Positions 7,312 through 17,643 of a stretch of 64,000 bases of DNA are shown in pieces (position 1 is the stretch's first letter; each line of letters opens with the position of its first letter). Position numbers and translations under genes: made by a program. The DNA comes from Pseudomonas sp. P5_109 (GTDB lineage Bacteria > Pseudomonadota > Gammaproteobacteria > Pseudomonadales > Pseudomonadaceae): NCBI RefSeq assembly GCF_034009455.1, contig NZ_CP125380.1, forward strand, positions 6,236,001 through 6,300,000, given 5' to 3'. The notes under the pieces are model-generated. The model was not told the origin of the DNA. It made no database searches and worked only from the letters and a program-made list of their open reading frames with translations.

Positions 7312-10300
7312 ATGAACCTGCCCATCCCCGCAGACAGTGCCCTGAGCGGCTTCCACCCCGCCGTCAGCGCCTGGTTCAACCACACGTTCGCAGCGGTCAC
7401 CGCCGCCCAGGCCCGGGCGTGGCCGCTGATTCGCCAGCGCCGCTCGACCCTGGTCGCCGCGCCCACCGGCTCCGGCAAGACCCTCACCGCCTTTCTCGCC
7501 GTCATCGACGACCTGGTACACCGCGGCCTGGAACGCCCCGAAGGCTTGCCCGACGCCACCCTGGTGGTCTATGTCTCGCCCCTCAAGGCGCTGTCCAACG
7601 ACATCCAGATCAACCTGCAAACCCCGCTGGCCGGCATTACCGAGCAATTGCGCGTGATGGGCCTGCCCGAACTGCAGATCAGCACCGCCGTGCGCACCGG
7701 TGACACGCCGCAAAAAGACCGCTCGGCGATGCGCAAGACGGCGCCGCACATTCTGGTGACCACACCGGAATCCCTGTACGTGCTGCTCGGATCTGATTCC
7801 GGCCGGCAGATGCTCGGCACCACACAAACGGTGATCGTCGACGAGATCCACGCCATGGCCGCCAGCAAACGCGGCAGCCATCTGGCGCTGAGCCTTGAAC
7901 GCCTGCAAGCGCTCTGTCCGGAGCCACTGTTGCGCATCGGTCTGTCGGCCACGCAAAAACCTATCGAAGCCGTCTCGCGTTTTCTGGTGGGCCGCGATCG
8001 CCCGTGCGAGATCGTCGACATCGGCCACGCCCGCCCCCGCGATCTGGACATCGAAGTGCCACCCGTGCCGCTATCGGCGGTGATGGCCAATGATGTCTGG
8101 GAACTGGTCTACGACCGCCTCGCCGCCCTCGCCCGGGAACACCGGACCACGCTGATTTTCGTCAACACCCGGCGCCTGGCCGAACGCCTGAGCCGGCACT
8201 TGAGCGAACGCCTGGGCAAGGATGCCGTGGCGGCCCACCACGGCAGCCTGGCCAAGGAGTTTCGCCTGGATGCCGAGCAGCGCCTCAAGCGCGGCGACCT
8301 GCAAGTGCTGATCGCCACGGCATCACTGGAGCTGGGGATCGACATCGGCGACGTCGACCTGGTGTGCCAGATCGCCTCGCCGCGTTCGATTGCCGGATTT
8401 CTGCAACGGGTCGGCCGTTCCGGGCACCAGGTCGGCGGCACGCCCAAGGGCCGTTTGTTCGCCACCACCCGCGACGACCTGATCGAATGCGCCGCGCTGC
8501 TCGACTGCGTGCGCCGGGGCGAACTCGACACCTTGTTGATCCCGCAAGCGCCGCTGGACGTGCTGGCGCAGCAGATCATCGCCGAGGTCAGCTGCCAGGA
8601 ATGGCCGGAGCAAGCGTTGCTGGAGATGCTGCGCCGCGCCTCGCCCTACGCCGCACTCGACGACAAACATTACCAGGCGCTGCTGCACATGCTCGCCGAG
8701 GGCTACAACGGACGTCAGGGCATCCGTAGCGCCTACCTGCACCGCGACGCCGTGAGCCGCACCCTGCGCGGTCGCCGGGGCGCGAAACTGACCGCGGTGA
8801 CCAGTGGCGGGACCATTCCGGACAACGCCGACTACAGCGTGCTGTTGGAGCCACAAGGGCTGAACATCGGCACCATCAACGAAGACTTCGCGGTGGAAAG
8901 TATTGCCGGGGATGTCTTCCAGCTGGGCAACACGTCCTATCGAATCCTGCGCGTGGAAACCGGAAAGGTCCGGGTCGAGGACGCCCAAGGCCAGCCGCCG
9001 ACCATTCCGTTCTGGCTCGGGGAAGCGCCGGGGCGCAGTGCCGAATTGTCCTCGGCGGTGGCGCGCTTGCAGGCACAACTCGACGACCTGCTGGGTGCCG
9101 CGCCAGGCAACGTGCAACCTGCACTCGACTGGCTGACCGAGACCCTGGGCCTGAACCTCGCCAGCGCCGAACAACTGGTGGATTACCTGGCCCGTGCGCG
9201 ACAAACGCTGGGGGCCCTGCCCTCGCAAGACACGCTGTTGATGGAGCGTTTTTTCGACGAGTCCGGCGGCACGCAACTGGTCATTCACACGCCGTTCGGC
9301 AGCCGCATCAACCGCGCCTGGGGCCTGGCCCTGCGCAAGCGTTTCTGTCGCACCTTCAACTTCGAATTGCAGGCCGCCGCCAGCGAAGACGCCATCGTGC
9401 TGTCGCTGTCCACCAGCCACAGTTTTGAACTGGACGATGTCTGGCGCTACCTGCACAGCAACAGCGCCGAACACATCCTGATCCAGGCCGTGCTCGAGGC
9501 GCCGCTGTTCGGCGTGCGCTGGCGCTGGAATGCCGGCGTGGCCCTGGCCCTGCCGCGCTACAGCGGCGGGCGCAAAGTCCCGCCGCAGATCCAGCGGATG
9601 AAAAGCGAAGACCTGATCGCCAGCGTGTTTCCCGACCAGATCGCCTGCGTGGAAAACCTCGCCGGCGAACGGGAGATTCCCGACCATCCGCTGGTGGAAC
9701 AAACCCTCGACGATTGCCTGCACGAAGCCATGGACACTGAAGGCTGGCTGGCCTTGCTGCGGCGCATGGAGCGCAGCGACATCCGCCTGATCAGCCGCGA
9801 CTTGCCGGCGCCCTCGCCGCTGGCGGCGGAGATTCTCAGCGCCCGACCCTATACCTTTCTTGACGATGCACCGCTGGAAGAACGCCGTACCCAAGCCGTG
9901 CTCAACCGGCGCTGGAGCGACCCGCAATCCACTGACGATCTCGGTGCACTGGACGCCGAGGCGATTGCCGCCGTGCGCGACGAAGCCTGGCCGGCGCCCT
10001 CCGGGGTCGATGAAATGCACGAGGCCTTGATGAGCCTGGCGTGCATTACCGATGCCGAGGCCGGCGCCAATGCGCAGTGGCCCGATTGGCTCAACAGCCT
10101 GGCCGCCAGCGGGCGCGCAAGCCGTTTGCAGATCAACCCCGGGCAATCGCTGTGGCTGGCGCTGGAGCGACTGACCTGCCTGCGGGCTATTTACCCACAA
10201 GCTGAACTGACGCCTCCCCTGCAAGCGCTGCCGGACTTCGATGAAGTCTGGGAGCCCGACGAAGCCGTACTCGAACTGATCCGCGCGCGACTCAGCGCCT

Positions 10301-11634
10301 TCGGGCCGCTCGCGCTCAATCGCATTGCCGAACCACTCGGCTTGCCCGCCGCTCAAGTCAATCAAGCCCTGGCGCAACTGGAACGCGAAGGCTATGTGCT
10401 GCGCGGTCGCTTCACCCCTGGCACCGCCCAGGAAGAATGGTGCGAGCGGCATTTGCTGGCACGGATTCACCGCTATACGGTCAAGCGCCTGCGCCGGGAA
10501 ATCGAACCGGTGGCGTTGCAGGATTTCATGCGGTTCCTGTTCGACTGGCAGCATGTGTCGAGCGCAAGCCAGGGCCAGGGCGCGGCGGTACTGCCAGCTA
10601 TCGTCGCGCAATTCGAGGGCTACCCCGCCGCCGCTTCAGCCTGGGACAGCGACATCCTGCCGGCGCGGATCAAGGACTACGCGGCGACCTGGCTGGATGA
10701 GTTGTGCCGCAGCGGCAGACTGGTGTGGACACGCCTGACCGCGCACAACAAAAGCGCCAGCACCGCGTTGCGCAGCACGCCGATTGTGTTGCTGCCGCGC
10801 AACCGGGTCGGCCTCTGGAGCGGCTTGACCGAGCAGACACCGGTCAGCGAATTGTCGCCGAAAACACAAAAAGTCCACGCGGCCCTCAGCCAGCACGGCG
10901 CGCTGTTTTTCGATGAGCTGATCCATGAGGCCCACCTGCTGCGATCGGAGCTGGAGATCGCTCTGCAGGAACTGGTGGGCGCAGGGTTGGTGAACGCCGA
11001 CAGCTTCGCCGGATTGCGCGCACTGATCACCCCGGCCAGCAAGCGCCAGCCGCGCAACGCTCGGCGCGGGCGCGGGCGCGGGGCGTTTATCGGAGGCATG
11101 GATGACGCCGGACGCTGGGCCTTGTTGCGACGAGTGCCGGCCATGCCGCTCTCGGAAAACCCGCGCCCCGCACCGACGCCGGCCGACACCCTGGAACACA
11201 TCGCAATGACCCTGCTACGCCGCTACGGCGTGGTGTTCTGGCGCTTGCTGGAGCGTGAGGCGGACTGGCTGCCGAGCTGGCGCGAACTGCTGCGCACTTT
11301 CCATCGTCTGGAGGCACGTGGCGAGATTCGCGGCGGGCGGTTTGTCAGTGGCCTGGCGGGCGAGCAATTCGCCCTGCCCGAGGCGATTCCATTGCTGCGC
11401 GAGGTCCGGCGTCGGCCCCATGACGGTAGCCTGGTCGCGGTGTGCGGGGTCGATCCGTTGAACCTCGCCGGTACGCTATTGCCTGGGGTAAAAGTCCCGG
11501 CGCTGGCGAGTAATCGGCTGGTGTATCGCGATGGCTTGCCGGTGGCTGCCGAGATTGCCGGCAAGCAGCAGTTTTGGGGGGAGTTGGATCAGCAGGTGGG
11601 TGCCGAGGTGCGCAGCAAATTGATCCGGCATTGA
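7312..11634 (+). CDS. lhr: Large helicase-related protein Lhr (ATP-dependent 3'-5' DNA helicase)
   Basis: This 1440-residue superfamily 2 helicase translocates on single-stranded DNA and unwinds DNA and RNA:DNA duplexes. Walker A is APTGSGKT (residues 50-57), motif Ia is SPLKALSND, motif Ib TTPESL, motif II DEIH (177-180), motif III SAT (212-214), motif V TASLELGIDIG and motif VI QRVGRSGH. The following winged-helix and beta-barrel modules complete the Lhr core (about the first 860 residues). The remaining about 580 residues match the long C-terminal domain of Lhr. The start at 7312 places the protein directly before the conserved FHPAVSAWF segment; an upstream in-frame extension runs through the REP pair and is rejected. 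It is a single-gene unit, without the exonuclease and ligase that accompany Lhr in some species. A role in repair of interstrand crosslinks or oxidative damage is inferred from homologues. Confidence 0.93.
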   Translation: MNLPIPADSALSGFHPAVSAWFNHTFAAVTAAQARAWPLIRQRRSTLVAAPTGSGKTLTAFLAVIDDLVHRGLERPEGLPDATLVVYVSPLKALSNDIQINLQTPLAGITEQLRVMGLPELQISTAVRTGDTPQKDRSAMRKTAPHILVTTPESLYVLLGSDSGRQMLGTTQTVIVDEIHAMAASKRGSHLALSLERLQALCPEPLLRIGLSATQKPIEAVSRFLVGRDRPCEIVDIGHARPRDLDIEVPPVPLSAVMANDVWELVYDRLAALAREHRTTLIFVNTRRLAERLSRHLSERLGKDAVAAHHGSLAKEFRLDAEQRLKRGDLQVLIATASLELGIDIGDVDLVCQIASPRSIAGFLQRVGRSGHQVGGTPKGRLFATTRDDLIECAALLDCVRRGELDTLLIPQAPLDVLAQQIIAEVSCQEWPEQALLEMLRRASPYAALDDKHYQALLHMLAEGYNGRQGIRSAYLHRDAVSRTLRGRRGAKLTAVTSGGTIPDNADYSVLLEPQGLNIGTINEDFAVESIAGDVFQLGNTSYRILRVETGKVRVEDAQGQPPTIPFWLGEAPGRSAELSSAVARLQAQLDDLLGAAPGNVQPALDWLTETLGLNLASAEQLVDYLARARQTLGALPSQDTLLMERFFDESGGTQLVIHTPFGSRINRAWGLALRKRFCRTFNFELQAAASEDAIVLSLSTSHSFELDDVWRYLHSNSAEHILIQAVLEAPLFGVRWRWNAGVALALPRYSGGRKVPPQIQRMKSEDLIASVFPDQIACVENLAGEREIPDHPLVEQTLDDCLHEAMDTEGWLALLRRMERSDIRLISRDLPAPSPLAAEILSARPYTFLDDAPLEERRTQAVLNRRWSDPQSTDDLGALDAEAIAAVRDEAWPAPSGVDEMHEALMSLACITDAEAGANAQWPDWLNSLAASGRASRLQINPGQSLWLALERLTCLRAIYPQAELTPPLQALPDFDEVWEPDEAVLELIRARLSAFGPLALNRIAEPLGLPAAQVNQALAQLEREGYVLRGRFTPGTAQEEWCERHLLARIHRYTVKRLRREIEPVALQDFMRFLFDWQHVSSASQGQGAAVLPAIVAQFEGYPAAASAWDSDILPARIKDYAATWLDELCRSGRLVWTRLTAHNKSASTALRSTPIVLLPRNRVGLWSGLTEQTPVSELSPKTQKVHAALSQHGALFFDELIHEAHLLRSELEIALQELVGAGLVNADSFAGLRALITPASKRQPRNARRGRGRGAFIGGMDDAGRWALLRRVPAMPLSENPRPAPTPADTLEHIAMTLLRRYGVVFWRLLEREADWLPSWRELLRTFHRLEARGEIRGGRFVSGLAGEQFALPEAIPLLREVRRRPHDGSLVAVCGVDPLNLAGTLLPGVKVPALASNRLVYRDGLPVAAEIAGKQQFWGELDQQVGAEVRSKLIRH

Positions 11635-11649
11635 GGGTGTCTCTACCGG

Positions 11650-11750
11650 CCCCTTCGCGAGCAAGCCCGCTCCCACATTGGATCTATGTCCGGACGCAGA
11701 TTGGTGTTCCAACACAAAACCCTGTGGGAGCGGGCTTGCTCGCGAAGAGG
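11650..11750. repeat. REP doublet (REPIN) between convergent genes
   Basis: GTGGGAGCGGGCTTGCTCGC-type copies at 11650-11677 and 11723-11747 face each other between the ends of lhr and the MscS gene. No T-rich terminator is seen here, so this hairpin may be the only structure that separates the converging transcripts. Confidence 0.9.
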
Positions 11751-11787
11751 CCATCACAGGCAATAAAGAACCTCAGCACAAAACCTT

Positions 11788-13911
11788 CTACTGAGACCGC
11801 GGCCGATCCGGCATCAGCACCGCCGCATGCTCTGGCTCAATCTCCGGTGGTGCTTCGACCGGATGCCGCGGCACCAGCGCCTGCTGTGGATAAGTCTGCG
11901 CGAAATGCACCCACGGGGAGTTATCCACAAGCTTCTTCAAACGCTGGTTGAAGGCTCGGCTCACCGCATACTGACCACCGGACACCGTGCGAAACTGCGC
12001 GGTCAGCACCACGCCGTTGAGGTCCATCCTGTCCACGCCAAACACATCCAGCGGCCCTTGCAGGTTGTAGCGCAGGAACGGGTCGTTGCTGATGGAATGC
12101 CCGGCCTCGCGGATCAGTTCGATGGCCTTGTCGACATCGGTGTCGTAGGTGAATTGCACCGAGAAAAACGCATAGGCGAATTGCCGCGATTGGTTGGTCA
12201 CCGCCTTGATCTGCCCGAACGGCACCGAGTGCACGAAGCCCTTGCCGTCGCGCAGGCGCAAGGTGCGGATGGTCAGACCTTCGACCGTGCCGGCATGCCC
12301 GGAATCAAGCACCACCCAGTCGCCGATGGACAGGGTGTCTTCGATGATGATGAACAGCCCGGTAATCACGTCCTGCACCAGTTGCTGGGAACCAAAACCG
12401 ATTGCCAGGCCGATGACCCCGGCACCGGCCAGGAACGGCGCGACGTTAATGCCCAGGTTGGCCATGGTGGTGATCGCGCAAATCACCACCAGGATGATTT
12501 TGATCGCGTTGCGCAGCAGTGGCAGGATGGTTTTCACCCGCGTGCTCGGCTGGCGCGCCGAGCGCTTGTTGGCCGGTGGTTTCAGGGCCTCCTGTATCGC
12601 CGTGTCGAGCAAGACCCAGACCATCCAGGTCACCAGCAGGATCAGCCCGATGTGGCTCAGGGAATCACTGATCGCCCGGCCCACGGCATTGCTCACCGCG
12701 AATTCGAACAGCGACACACCCCAGATCCGCCCGAGGATATCGATGAACACGATGGCCATGCCGATACGCAACAAGGCATGGGACAGATTGAGAAAGCGCT
12801 CCTTGTAGGCGCTGCTGCGGCGCAGGTCCGCTTCGCTGCGCGCCTTGAACAAATGATGCAGCGTGGTGCTGAGGAATACCGTGGCAATCAGCAACACCGT
12901 GGTGAACAAGGCGCTGCGCAGGACTCTCTGGTTGTCCGCCCCGGCGCCGATCAGGTTGATGATCGAGACCATCACCATCAACAGAATCGGCCAATACCAG
13001 AGCCCGGAAAATATCCGCAGGGTTTCACGCAATGCCGGTTGGCTGAGGCGTTGGGCCAGCGGCAGGATGCGGATGACCTGGGCTACCGGGCGACGCATGC
13101 GGATCACCAGCAAGCCGAAGGAAATCGACGCTGCCAACCCGGTGAACACGGCGATGCTGCTGGTGAGGTTGCTGCCCAGTTGATGGGCGATCTGCGGACT
13201 GGTCAGGGCATCGCTCAAGGCCACCAGAAAGCCGATAACGAACAAGGGACGGGGACTCTTCTCGCGAATGATCTGCACCGCCCGCCGCTTGTGCCCGGCA
13301 TTGAACACCACCACCAGCGACAGCATCAATGACGCAGCAAATATCCCCGCGCTAGCGGCATAAGCCAGACACAGCGCCAGCGCCCGTCCCGCCGATATCG
13401 GCAAAAACTGGCTGGCATAAATCGTCAGCGGCAGACTGACCACCGCCGGAAGGGTGTAGGGCAGTACGTAACCGAGCAACGCCTGGCCCCGTTCACGACT
13501 GAGCAGCAGACGATGTTCGCACAGGCGCCTGACGGCCATCCGCCCAAGCAGCCACAGACAGGCAAACACGGCCACCCACACGCAGGTCAGCAGCAGGAAA
13601 TCGCCGGCAACGCTCCAGGGCGAACGGGCCGATGGCTGATTGACCAACTGATCCACTTCATCGGCCGCGCGGTCGGCACGCAGGCGCCAGACGTCGACGA
13701 GGTTTTCGTTGAGATCGAGTTTGCTCTGGACCTCGTCGATGCTCGAGCTGATGGCACCGAGCAAGCCGCCCTGTACCAGCGGTTCGGGGTGCGCCGGCGG
13801 CGTCGCGGCGGTCGCGGCGGCCGGCAACCCCGGTATCGCGGCGGCCTCCAGTTGCTCGCTACCCACGAACAGTAACGCTCCCAGCAATATCGCCGTCTTG
13901 AGCCTGATCAA
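11788..13911 (-). CDS. Large MscS-family mechanosensitive channel (YbiO/MscM-like)
   Basis: This 707-residue inner-membrane protein begins with a signal-like segment (MIRLKTAILLGALLFVG). A periplasmic coiled region of about 90 residues (SSIDEVQSKLDLNENLVDVW) follows, then about ten membrane helices. The MscS core lies at about residues 490-640. Its pore helix is rich in Gly and Ala (GINVAPFLAGAGVIGLAIGF) and is followed by GSQQLVQDVITGLFIIIEDT and the beta-domain segment IGDWVVLD. MscS pores open under membrane tension after osmotic downshock; the large multi-helix members usually give smaller conductances and may act in fine adjustment. The C-terminal tail, rich in Pro and Glu, is cytoplasmic. 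It is a single gene convergent with lhr. Confidence 0.9.
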   Translation of the reverse strand: MIRLKTAILLGALLFVGSEQLEAAAIPGLPAAATAATPPAHPEPLVQGGLLGAISSSIDEVQSKLDLNENLVDVWRLRADRAADEVDQLVNQPSARSPWSVAGDFLLLTCVWVAVFACLWLLGRMAVRRLCEHRLLLSRERGQALLGYVLPYTLPAVVSLPLTIYASQFLPISAGRALALCLAYAASAGIFAASLMLSLVVVFNAGHKRRAVQIIREKSPRPLFVIGFLVALSDALTSPQIAHQLGSNLTSSIAVFTGLAASISFGLLVIRMRRPVAQVIRILPLAQRLSQPALRETLRIFSGLWYWPILLMVMVSIINLIGAGADNQRVLRSALFTTVLLIATVFLSTTLHHLFKARSEADLRRSSAYKERFLNLSHALLRIGMAIVFIDILGRIWGVSLFEFAVSNAVGRAISDSLSHIGLILLVTWMVWVLLDTAIQEALKPPANKRSARQPSTRVKTILPLLRNAIKIILVVICAITTMANLGINVAPFLAGAGVIGLAIGFGSQQLVQDVITGLFIIIEDTLSIGDWVVLDSGHAGTVEGLTIRTLRLRDGKGFVHSVPFGQIKAVTNQSRQFAYAFFSVQFTYDTDVDKAIELIREAGHSISNDPFLRYNLQGPLDVFGVDRMDLNGVVLTAQFRTVSGGQYAVSRAFNQRLKKLVDNSPWVHFAQTYPQQALVPRHPVEAPPEIEPEHAAVLMPDRPRSQ

Positions 13912-14007
13912 AGCACCCGCTCCTTTGGCTGTGTCTGTAAGAAACTGATCGAGAAATGCCGGGCAGGTTCGGATATTGCCCGCAGATAAGAGGAAGGCAA
14001 TGCTCTA

Positions 14008-14140
14008 TGTGGCGAGGGGGCTCGCCCCCGTTGGGGTGCGAAGCTCCCCCAAAACCTCCTGGTCGAATTCATCTGATACACCGCATGCAATGGATTCACG
14101 ACTGCTGTGCAGCCGAACGGGGGCAAGCCCCCTCGCCACA
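14008..14140. repeat. REP-family inverted pair, GGCGAGGGGGCTTGCCCCCG type
   Basis: Facing copies at 14008-14044 and 14104-14140 share the CCCCC/GGGGG core stem of the elements at 5022 and 7119. The left copy reads GGGGGCTCGCCCCC, a one-base variant. Confidence 0.85.
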
Positions 14141-14261
14141 AGTATGCACCGGCCATCGCGATATTTGATCTACACGCAAATATCAAATGTCCATCCCTGT
14201 ATTTTTCTGAACGAGCCAAATCCCGACACTGCGCTCCATCGAATCAATCTCCGGAGAGTCG

Positions 14262-14398
14262 TTGATCCTCGCACGGATCGGCACCGGCCGGGCTCACGGG
14301 GTGTTTTTCTTGATCGGCTCGACCATCGCCACCAGTCTAGTGCCGAAGGAAAAAGCCGCCAGCGCGATCGCCATCATGTTCACCGGCCTCACCTCGGC
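14262..14398 (+). pseudogene. Remnant of an MFS drug/sugar efflux transporter
   Basis: Translated from 14262, the frame reads ILARIGTGRAHGVFFLIG and then TIATSLVPKEKAASAIAIMF and TGLT. This is the helix 4-5 region of AraJ/YdhP-type MFS transporters, where a LLxARxxxGLAHGVFFSIG pattern and a VPPEKRASAIALMFxGLT pattern are conserved. Homology ends at both sides. There is no start codon region, the following residues are unrelated, and a REP doublet begins 50 bp later. About 45 of some 400 codons remain, so the gene is dead. It was probably lost by deletion between flanking repeats. Confidence 0.7.
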
Positions 14399-14448
14399 CC
14401 GGTCTATGCCGAGAGTTCAACGCCAATCATTGCCGGTCACGGCCCCCC

Positions 14449-14539
14449 CTGTAGGAGCCGGCTTGCCGGCGATGGCGGCGGAACAGTCGACATGGAAGTG
14501 ACTAACACAGCGCTTTCGCCAGCAAGCCGGCTCCTACAG
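14449..14539. repeat. REP doublet (REPIN), GTAGGAGCCGGCTTGCTGGC type
   Basis: Facing copies at about 14449-14476 and 14513-14539. The left copy has GCTTGCCGGC in place of GCTTGCTGGC. Confidence 0.85.
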
Positions 14540-14633
14540 AACCGGCAAGGCGTACCGTCCGTACCGACGCCGAAACTTTCGCCGTTGCCCCGTAGTCATC
14601 CCAAGACAGGGTAGGCAGACCGGAGAAGGCAAC

Positions 14634-15560
14634 ATGGCGGCGATTCATATCGGTATTTCAGGCTGGCGCTATGTGCCCTGGCGGGGAGACTTCTACCCCA
14701 AGGGCCTGATCCAGAGGCGCGAATTGCAATTCGCCTCCCGGGCGGTCAACAGCATCGAAATCAATGGATCGTTCTACGCCCTGCAACGGCCCGAACGTTA
14801 TGCGCAGTGGTATGGCGAAACCCCGGCGGGTTTCGTCTTCAGCGTAAAAGCCCCGCGCTTCATTACCCACATCAGGCGCCTGCGTGACATCCACAAGCCT
14901 CTGGCGAATTTCTTCGCTTCCGGGGTTCTGGAACTGAAAGAAAAACTCGGCCCGATCCTCTGGCAGTTTCCACCCAGTTTCAAATTCGATGCCGAACTGT
15001 TCGAAACCTTCCTCGACCAATTGCCCCGCGAAACTGAAAAGGCCGCCACCCTGGCCCGCCAGCACGATGCCCACGTCAATGGCCACGCCAGCCTGAAAGC
15101 TTACACAAAGCAGCCCTTGCGCCATGCCGTGGAAATCCGTCACGAGAGCTTTGTCGATCCGCTGTTCGTGCGCTTGCTCAAGCGCTACAACACGGCACTG
15201 GTCATCGCCGACACCGCAGGCAAATGGCCGTACCGCGAGGACATCACCAGCGACTTCGTCTACCTGCGCCTGCATGGCGCCGAGGAACTCTACGCCAGCG
15301 GTTATACCCCGCAAGCACTGAAGCGCTGGGGCGAGCGGATCGAAGCCTGGCATCACGGACAACAACCGGACGATCCACAATTGATCGCGCCCCGGCAAAA
15401 ACCCAAGGCGTGCAAGTCCCGGGAAGTGTTCCGCTATTTCGATAACGACAGCAAAGTCCGCGCGCCCTTTGATGCACGCCTTTTGCTGGAGCGTCTGCAC
15501 CTCGACAAAAACCTCGCCACCGTCCCCGGCAAACCTGCCGCCGAAGGTGCGTTGCCATGA
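14634..15560 (+). CDS. DUF72 family protein (YecE-like)
   Basis: This 308-residue protein has the TIM-barrel-like DUF72 fold. Family hallmarks are the start [10 protein letters not shown], the segment [14 protein letters not shown], the [14 protein letters not shown] segment, [21 protein letters not shown] and [15 protein letters not shown]. Conserved Glu, Arg, Lys and His lie in the barrel mouth, as in a metal or phosphate-binding enzyme, but no reaction has been proven for the family. A GGAGAAG ribosome binding site precedes the ATG. The stop overlaps the next start by 4 bases (ATGA), so it is coupled to the nuclease, cardiolipin synthase and YbhN genes. This suggests a role linked to membrane lipids or nucleic acid damage, by context only. 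Confidence 0.88.
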   Translation: MAAIHIGISGWRYVPWRGDFYPKGLIQRRELQFASRAVNSIEINGSFYALQRPERYAQWYGETPAGFVFSVKAPRFITHIRRLRDIHKPLANFFASGVLELKEKLGPILWQFPPSFKFDAELFETFLDQLPRETEKAATLARQHDAHVNGHASLKAYTKQPLRHAVEIRHESFVDPLFVRLLKRYNTALVIADTAGKWPYREDITSDFVYLRLHGAEELYASGYTPQALKRWGERIEAWHHGQQPDDPQLIAPRQKPKACKSREVFRYFDNDSKVRAPFDARLLLERLHLDKNLATVPGKPAAEGALP

Positions 15561-16354
15561 GCATTCCCGAGCCGGTCGGCGTCACGGATGAACAGACGCC
15601 CATCAACACGACGGTGCGCCGCTTCACGGTGCTGACGGTCAACACCCATAAAGGATTCACCGCACTCAACCGGCGTTTCATCCTGCCGGAACTGCGTGAA
15701 GCGGTGCGCAGCGTATCTGCCGATGTGGTGTTTTTGCAGGAAGTCCACGGCACCCACGAACTGCACCCCAAGCGCTACACCAATTGGCCGGCGATGCCGC
15801 AATACGAGTTCCTCGCCGACACCCTCTGGCCGCAGTTCGCCTATGGCCGCAATGCGGTGTATCCGACGGGCGATCACGGTAATGCGTTGCTGTCGAAATT
15901 CCAGATCATCCGCCACGACAACCTCGACGTGTCCATCAGCGGCCACGAGAACCGCGGGCTCTTGCATTGCGTGTTGCGTTTGCCCGGCGACGGCCGGGAG
16001 GTGCATGCGATTTGCGTGCACCTTGGGCTGCGCGAAAGCCATCGCATCGCGCAACTGAAACTGCTTGCCCAACGCCTGGATGCCGTGCCCGGCGATGCCC
16101 CGGTGATTGTCGCCGGGGACTTCAACGACTGGCGCCAGCGCGCCGATGCAGTGCTCAAACCCAGTGGCCTGCGTGAAGTCTTCGCCGCGCAGCATGGAAA
16201 ACCGGCACGCAGTTTTCCCGCGCGCTTGCCGGCATTGCGCCTGGACCGCATTTACGTGCGCAACCTCAAGGCCAGCCATCCGCAAGTACTGACCTCCCGA
16301 CCCTGGTCGCACCTTTCCGACCACGTCCCGCTGTCGGTGGAGATCGAGCTATGA
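15557..16354 (+). CDS. Endonuclease/exonuclease/phosphatase family protein (YbhP-like)
   Basis: This 265-residue protein has the EEP fold shared by DNase I, exonuclease III and phospholipid phosphodiesterases. Catalytic motifs are seen in order: TVNTHKGF (Asn), VVFLQEVHG (metal-binding Glu), [20 protein letters not shown] (Asp and Asn) and the C-terminal [13 protein letters not shown] (Asp-His pair). The E. coli relative ybhP lies next to clsB and ybhN, just as here. The substrate may be a phosphodiester in lipid rather than DNA; sequence alone does not decide. It overlaps both neighbours by 4 bases (ATGA). Confidence 0.88.
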   Translation: MSIPEPVGVTDEQTPINTTVRRFTVLTVNTHKGFTALNRRFILPELREAVRSVSADVVFLQEVHGTHELHPKRYTNWPAMPQYEFLADTLWPQFAYGRNAVYPTGDHGNALLSKFQIIRHDNLDVSISGHENRGLLHCVLRLPGDGREVHAICVHLGLRESHRIAQLKLLAQRLDAVPGDAPVIVAGDFNDWRQRADAVLKPSGLREVFAAQHGKPARSFPARLPALRLDRIYVRNLKASHPQVLTSRPWSHLSDHVPLSVEIEL

Positions 16355-17643
16355 GCAGCCAGTCGATGGAAAAAACCACGCTGCAACATATCCCTGCCCC
16401 GCCGACCCGCGAGCCGACAGCGGTCGATGTCGAATATGGCTGGCAAGGCAGCAACCGGGTCGAGTTGCTGGAAAATGGCGAGGAGTACTTTCCCCGGGTG
16501 TTTGAAGCCCTGCGCAGGGCGCAAAGTGAAATCCTGCTGGAAACCTTCATTTTGTTTGAGGATAAGGTCGGCAATGAGCTGCAACAGATATTGATCGAAG
16601 CCGCCCAGCGCGGTGTGCGCACCACCGTCAGCCTCGACGGCTTTGGTTGCGGCGAACTGAGCACTGGCTTTCTCACCGCCCTGACTGCGGCCGGCGTACA
16701 TCTGCAAATGTTCGACCCGGCACCGAAACGCCTGGGCATCCGCACCAACTGGTTCCGGCGCCTGCACCGCAAGATTGTGGTGGTGGATGGCAGCGTCGCC
16801 TTCGTCGGCGGGATCAACTTCTCCGCCGATCATCTGGCCGACTTCGGCCCCGAGGCCAAACAGGATTATTCCGTGGAAGTGCAAGGCCCGGCCGTGGCCG
16901 ATATCCATCACTTCGCCCTGCTGCAATGCGGTCGCCCGGTGCGGGCCAAATACTGGTGGCAACGGCGCCGGTTGCGGCGTTCGGAACTGGCCTTCAGCGA
17001 TCACGATGGCCAGGTGCGTCTGGTGTACCGCGACAACGCTGAACACCCGGCCGACATCGAAGAGGTTTACCGCCAGGTGTTGCGCCAGGCGCAGCGCCGA
17101 GTGGTGATCGCCAACGCCTACTTCTTTCCCGGTTTCCGCCTGCTGCGCGAGATCCGCAATGCGGCCCGCCGGGGCGTGGATGTGCGGCTGATCCTGCAGG
17201 GCCAGCCAGACATGCTGGTGGCCAAGCTCGCCGCGCGCATGACCTACGACTACCTGCTGAAGTCCGGGGTGAAGATCTACGAATACTGCGACCGTCCGCT
17301 GCACGGCAAGGTCGCGTTGGTGGATGAAGACTGGAGCACCGTCGGCTCCAGTAACCTCGACCCGTTGAGCCTGGCGATGAATCTGGAAGCCAACGTGCTG
17401 ATCCGTGACCGCGGTTTCAATCGACATCTGTTCGATCGCCTGGAAGACCTCAGCGACAACCACTGCAAGGCCATGTCTTTCGACATCACGCCACGCGGGC
17501 GTGTCTGGCACATGACCATCGGTTTTCTGGTGTTTCACTTCCTGCGGCATTTCCCGGCATGGGCCGGTTGGTTGCCGGCGCATAAACCGCACCTAAAACC
17601 CTTCCAACCCCCAACCGGGAGCGCCGACCATGAACCGCGCTGA
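16351..17643 (+). CDS. clsB: Cardiolipin synthase B-like phospholipase D superfamily protein
   Basis: This 430-residue protein carries two HKD motifs. The first is in [20 protein letters not shown] (about residues 142-161), the second in [20 protein letters not shown] (about 313-332). Both contain His, Lys and Asp with the trailing Gly/Ser-Asn of active members. Lack of N-terminal membrane helices and the length fit ClsB rather than ClsA. ClsB transfers phosphatidyl groups from phosphatidylglycerol to make cardiolipin, and can use head-group donors. A hydrophobic helix near the C-terminus ([20 protein letters not shown]) may bind it to the membrane. Its end overlaps the YbhN-like start by 14 bases. 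Confidence 0.9.
   Translation: MSSQSMEKTTLQHIPAPPTREPTAVDVEYGWQGSNRVELLENGEEYFPRVFEALRRAQSEILLETFILFEDKVGNELQQILIEAAQRGVRTTVSLDGFGCGELSTGFLTALTAAGVHLQMFDPAPKRLGIRTNWFRRLHRKIVVVDGSVAFVGGINFSADHLADFGPEAKQDYSVEVQGPAVADIHHFALLQCGRPVRAKYWWQRRRLRRSELAFSDHDGQVRLVYRDNAEHPADIEEVYRQVLRQAQRRVVIANAYFFPGFRLLREIRNAARRGVDVRLILQGQPDMLVAKLAARMTYDYLLKSGVKIYEYCDRPLHGKVALVDEDWSTVGSSNLDPLSLAMNLEANVLIRDRGFNRHLFDRLEDLSDNHCKAMSFDITPRGRVWHMTIGFLVFHFLRHFPAWAGWLPAHKPHLKPFQPPTGSADHEPR

Larger units (their letters stand above)
13912..14633. other. Gene-poor 722-bp region
   Basis: This stretch holds two REP-family pairs (14008-14140 and 14449-14539), an MFS-transporter remnant between them (14262-14398), and a 7-bp inverted repeat ATTTGAT/ATCAAAT (14163-14169 and 14182-14188) with a 12-base spacer. 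The DUF72 gene's ribosome binding site (GGAGAAG) lies at its right end. No intact gene is visible. Confidence 0.75.

Noticed and set aside
14163..14188. A 7-bp inverted repeat as an active operator
   Set aside because: The next gene downstream is a remnant, the spacer is 12 bases and no promoter elements are clear; chance is not excluded.
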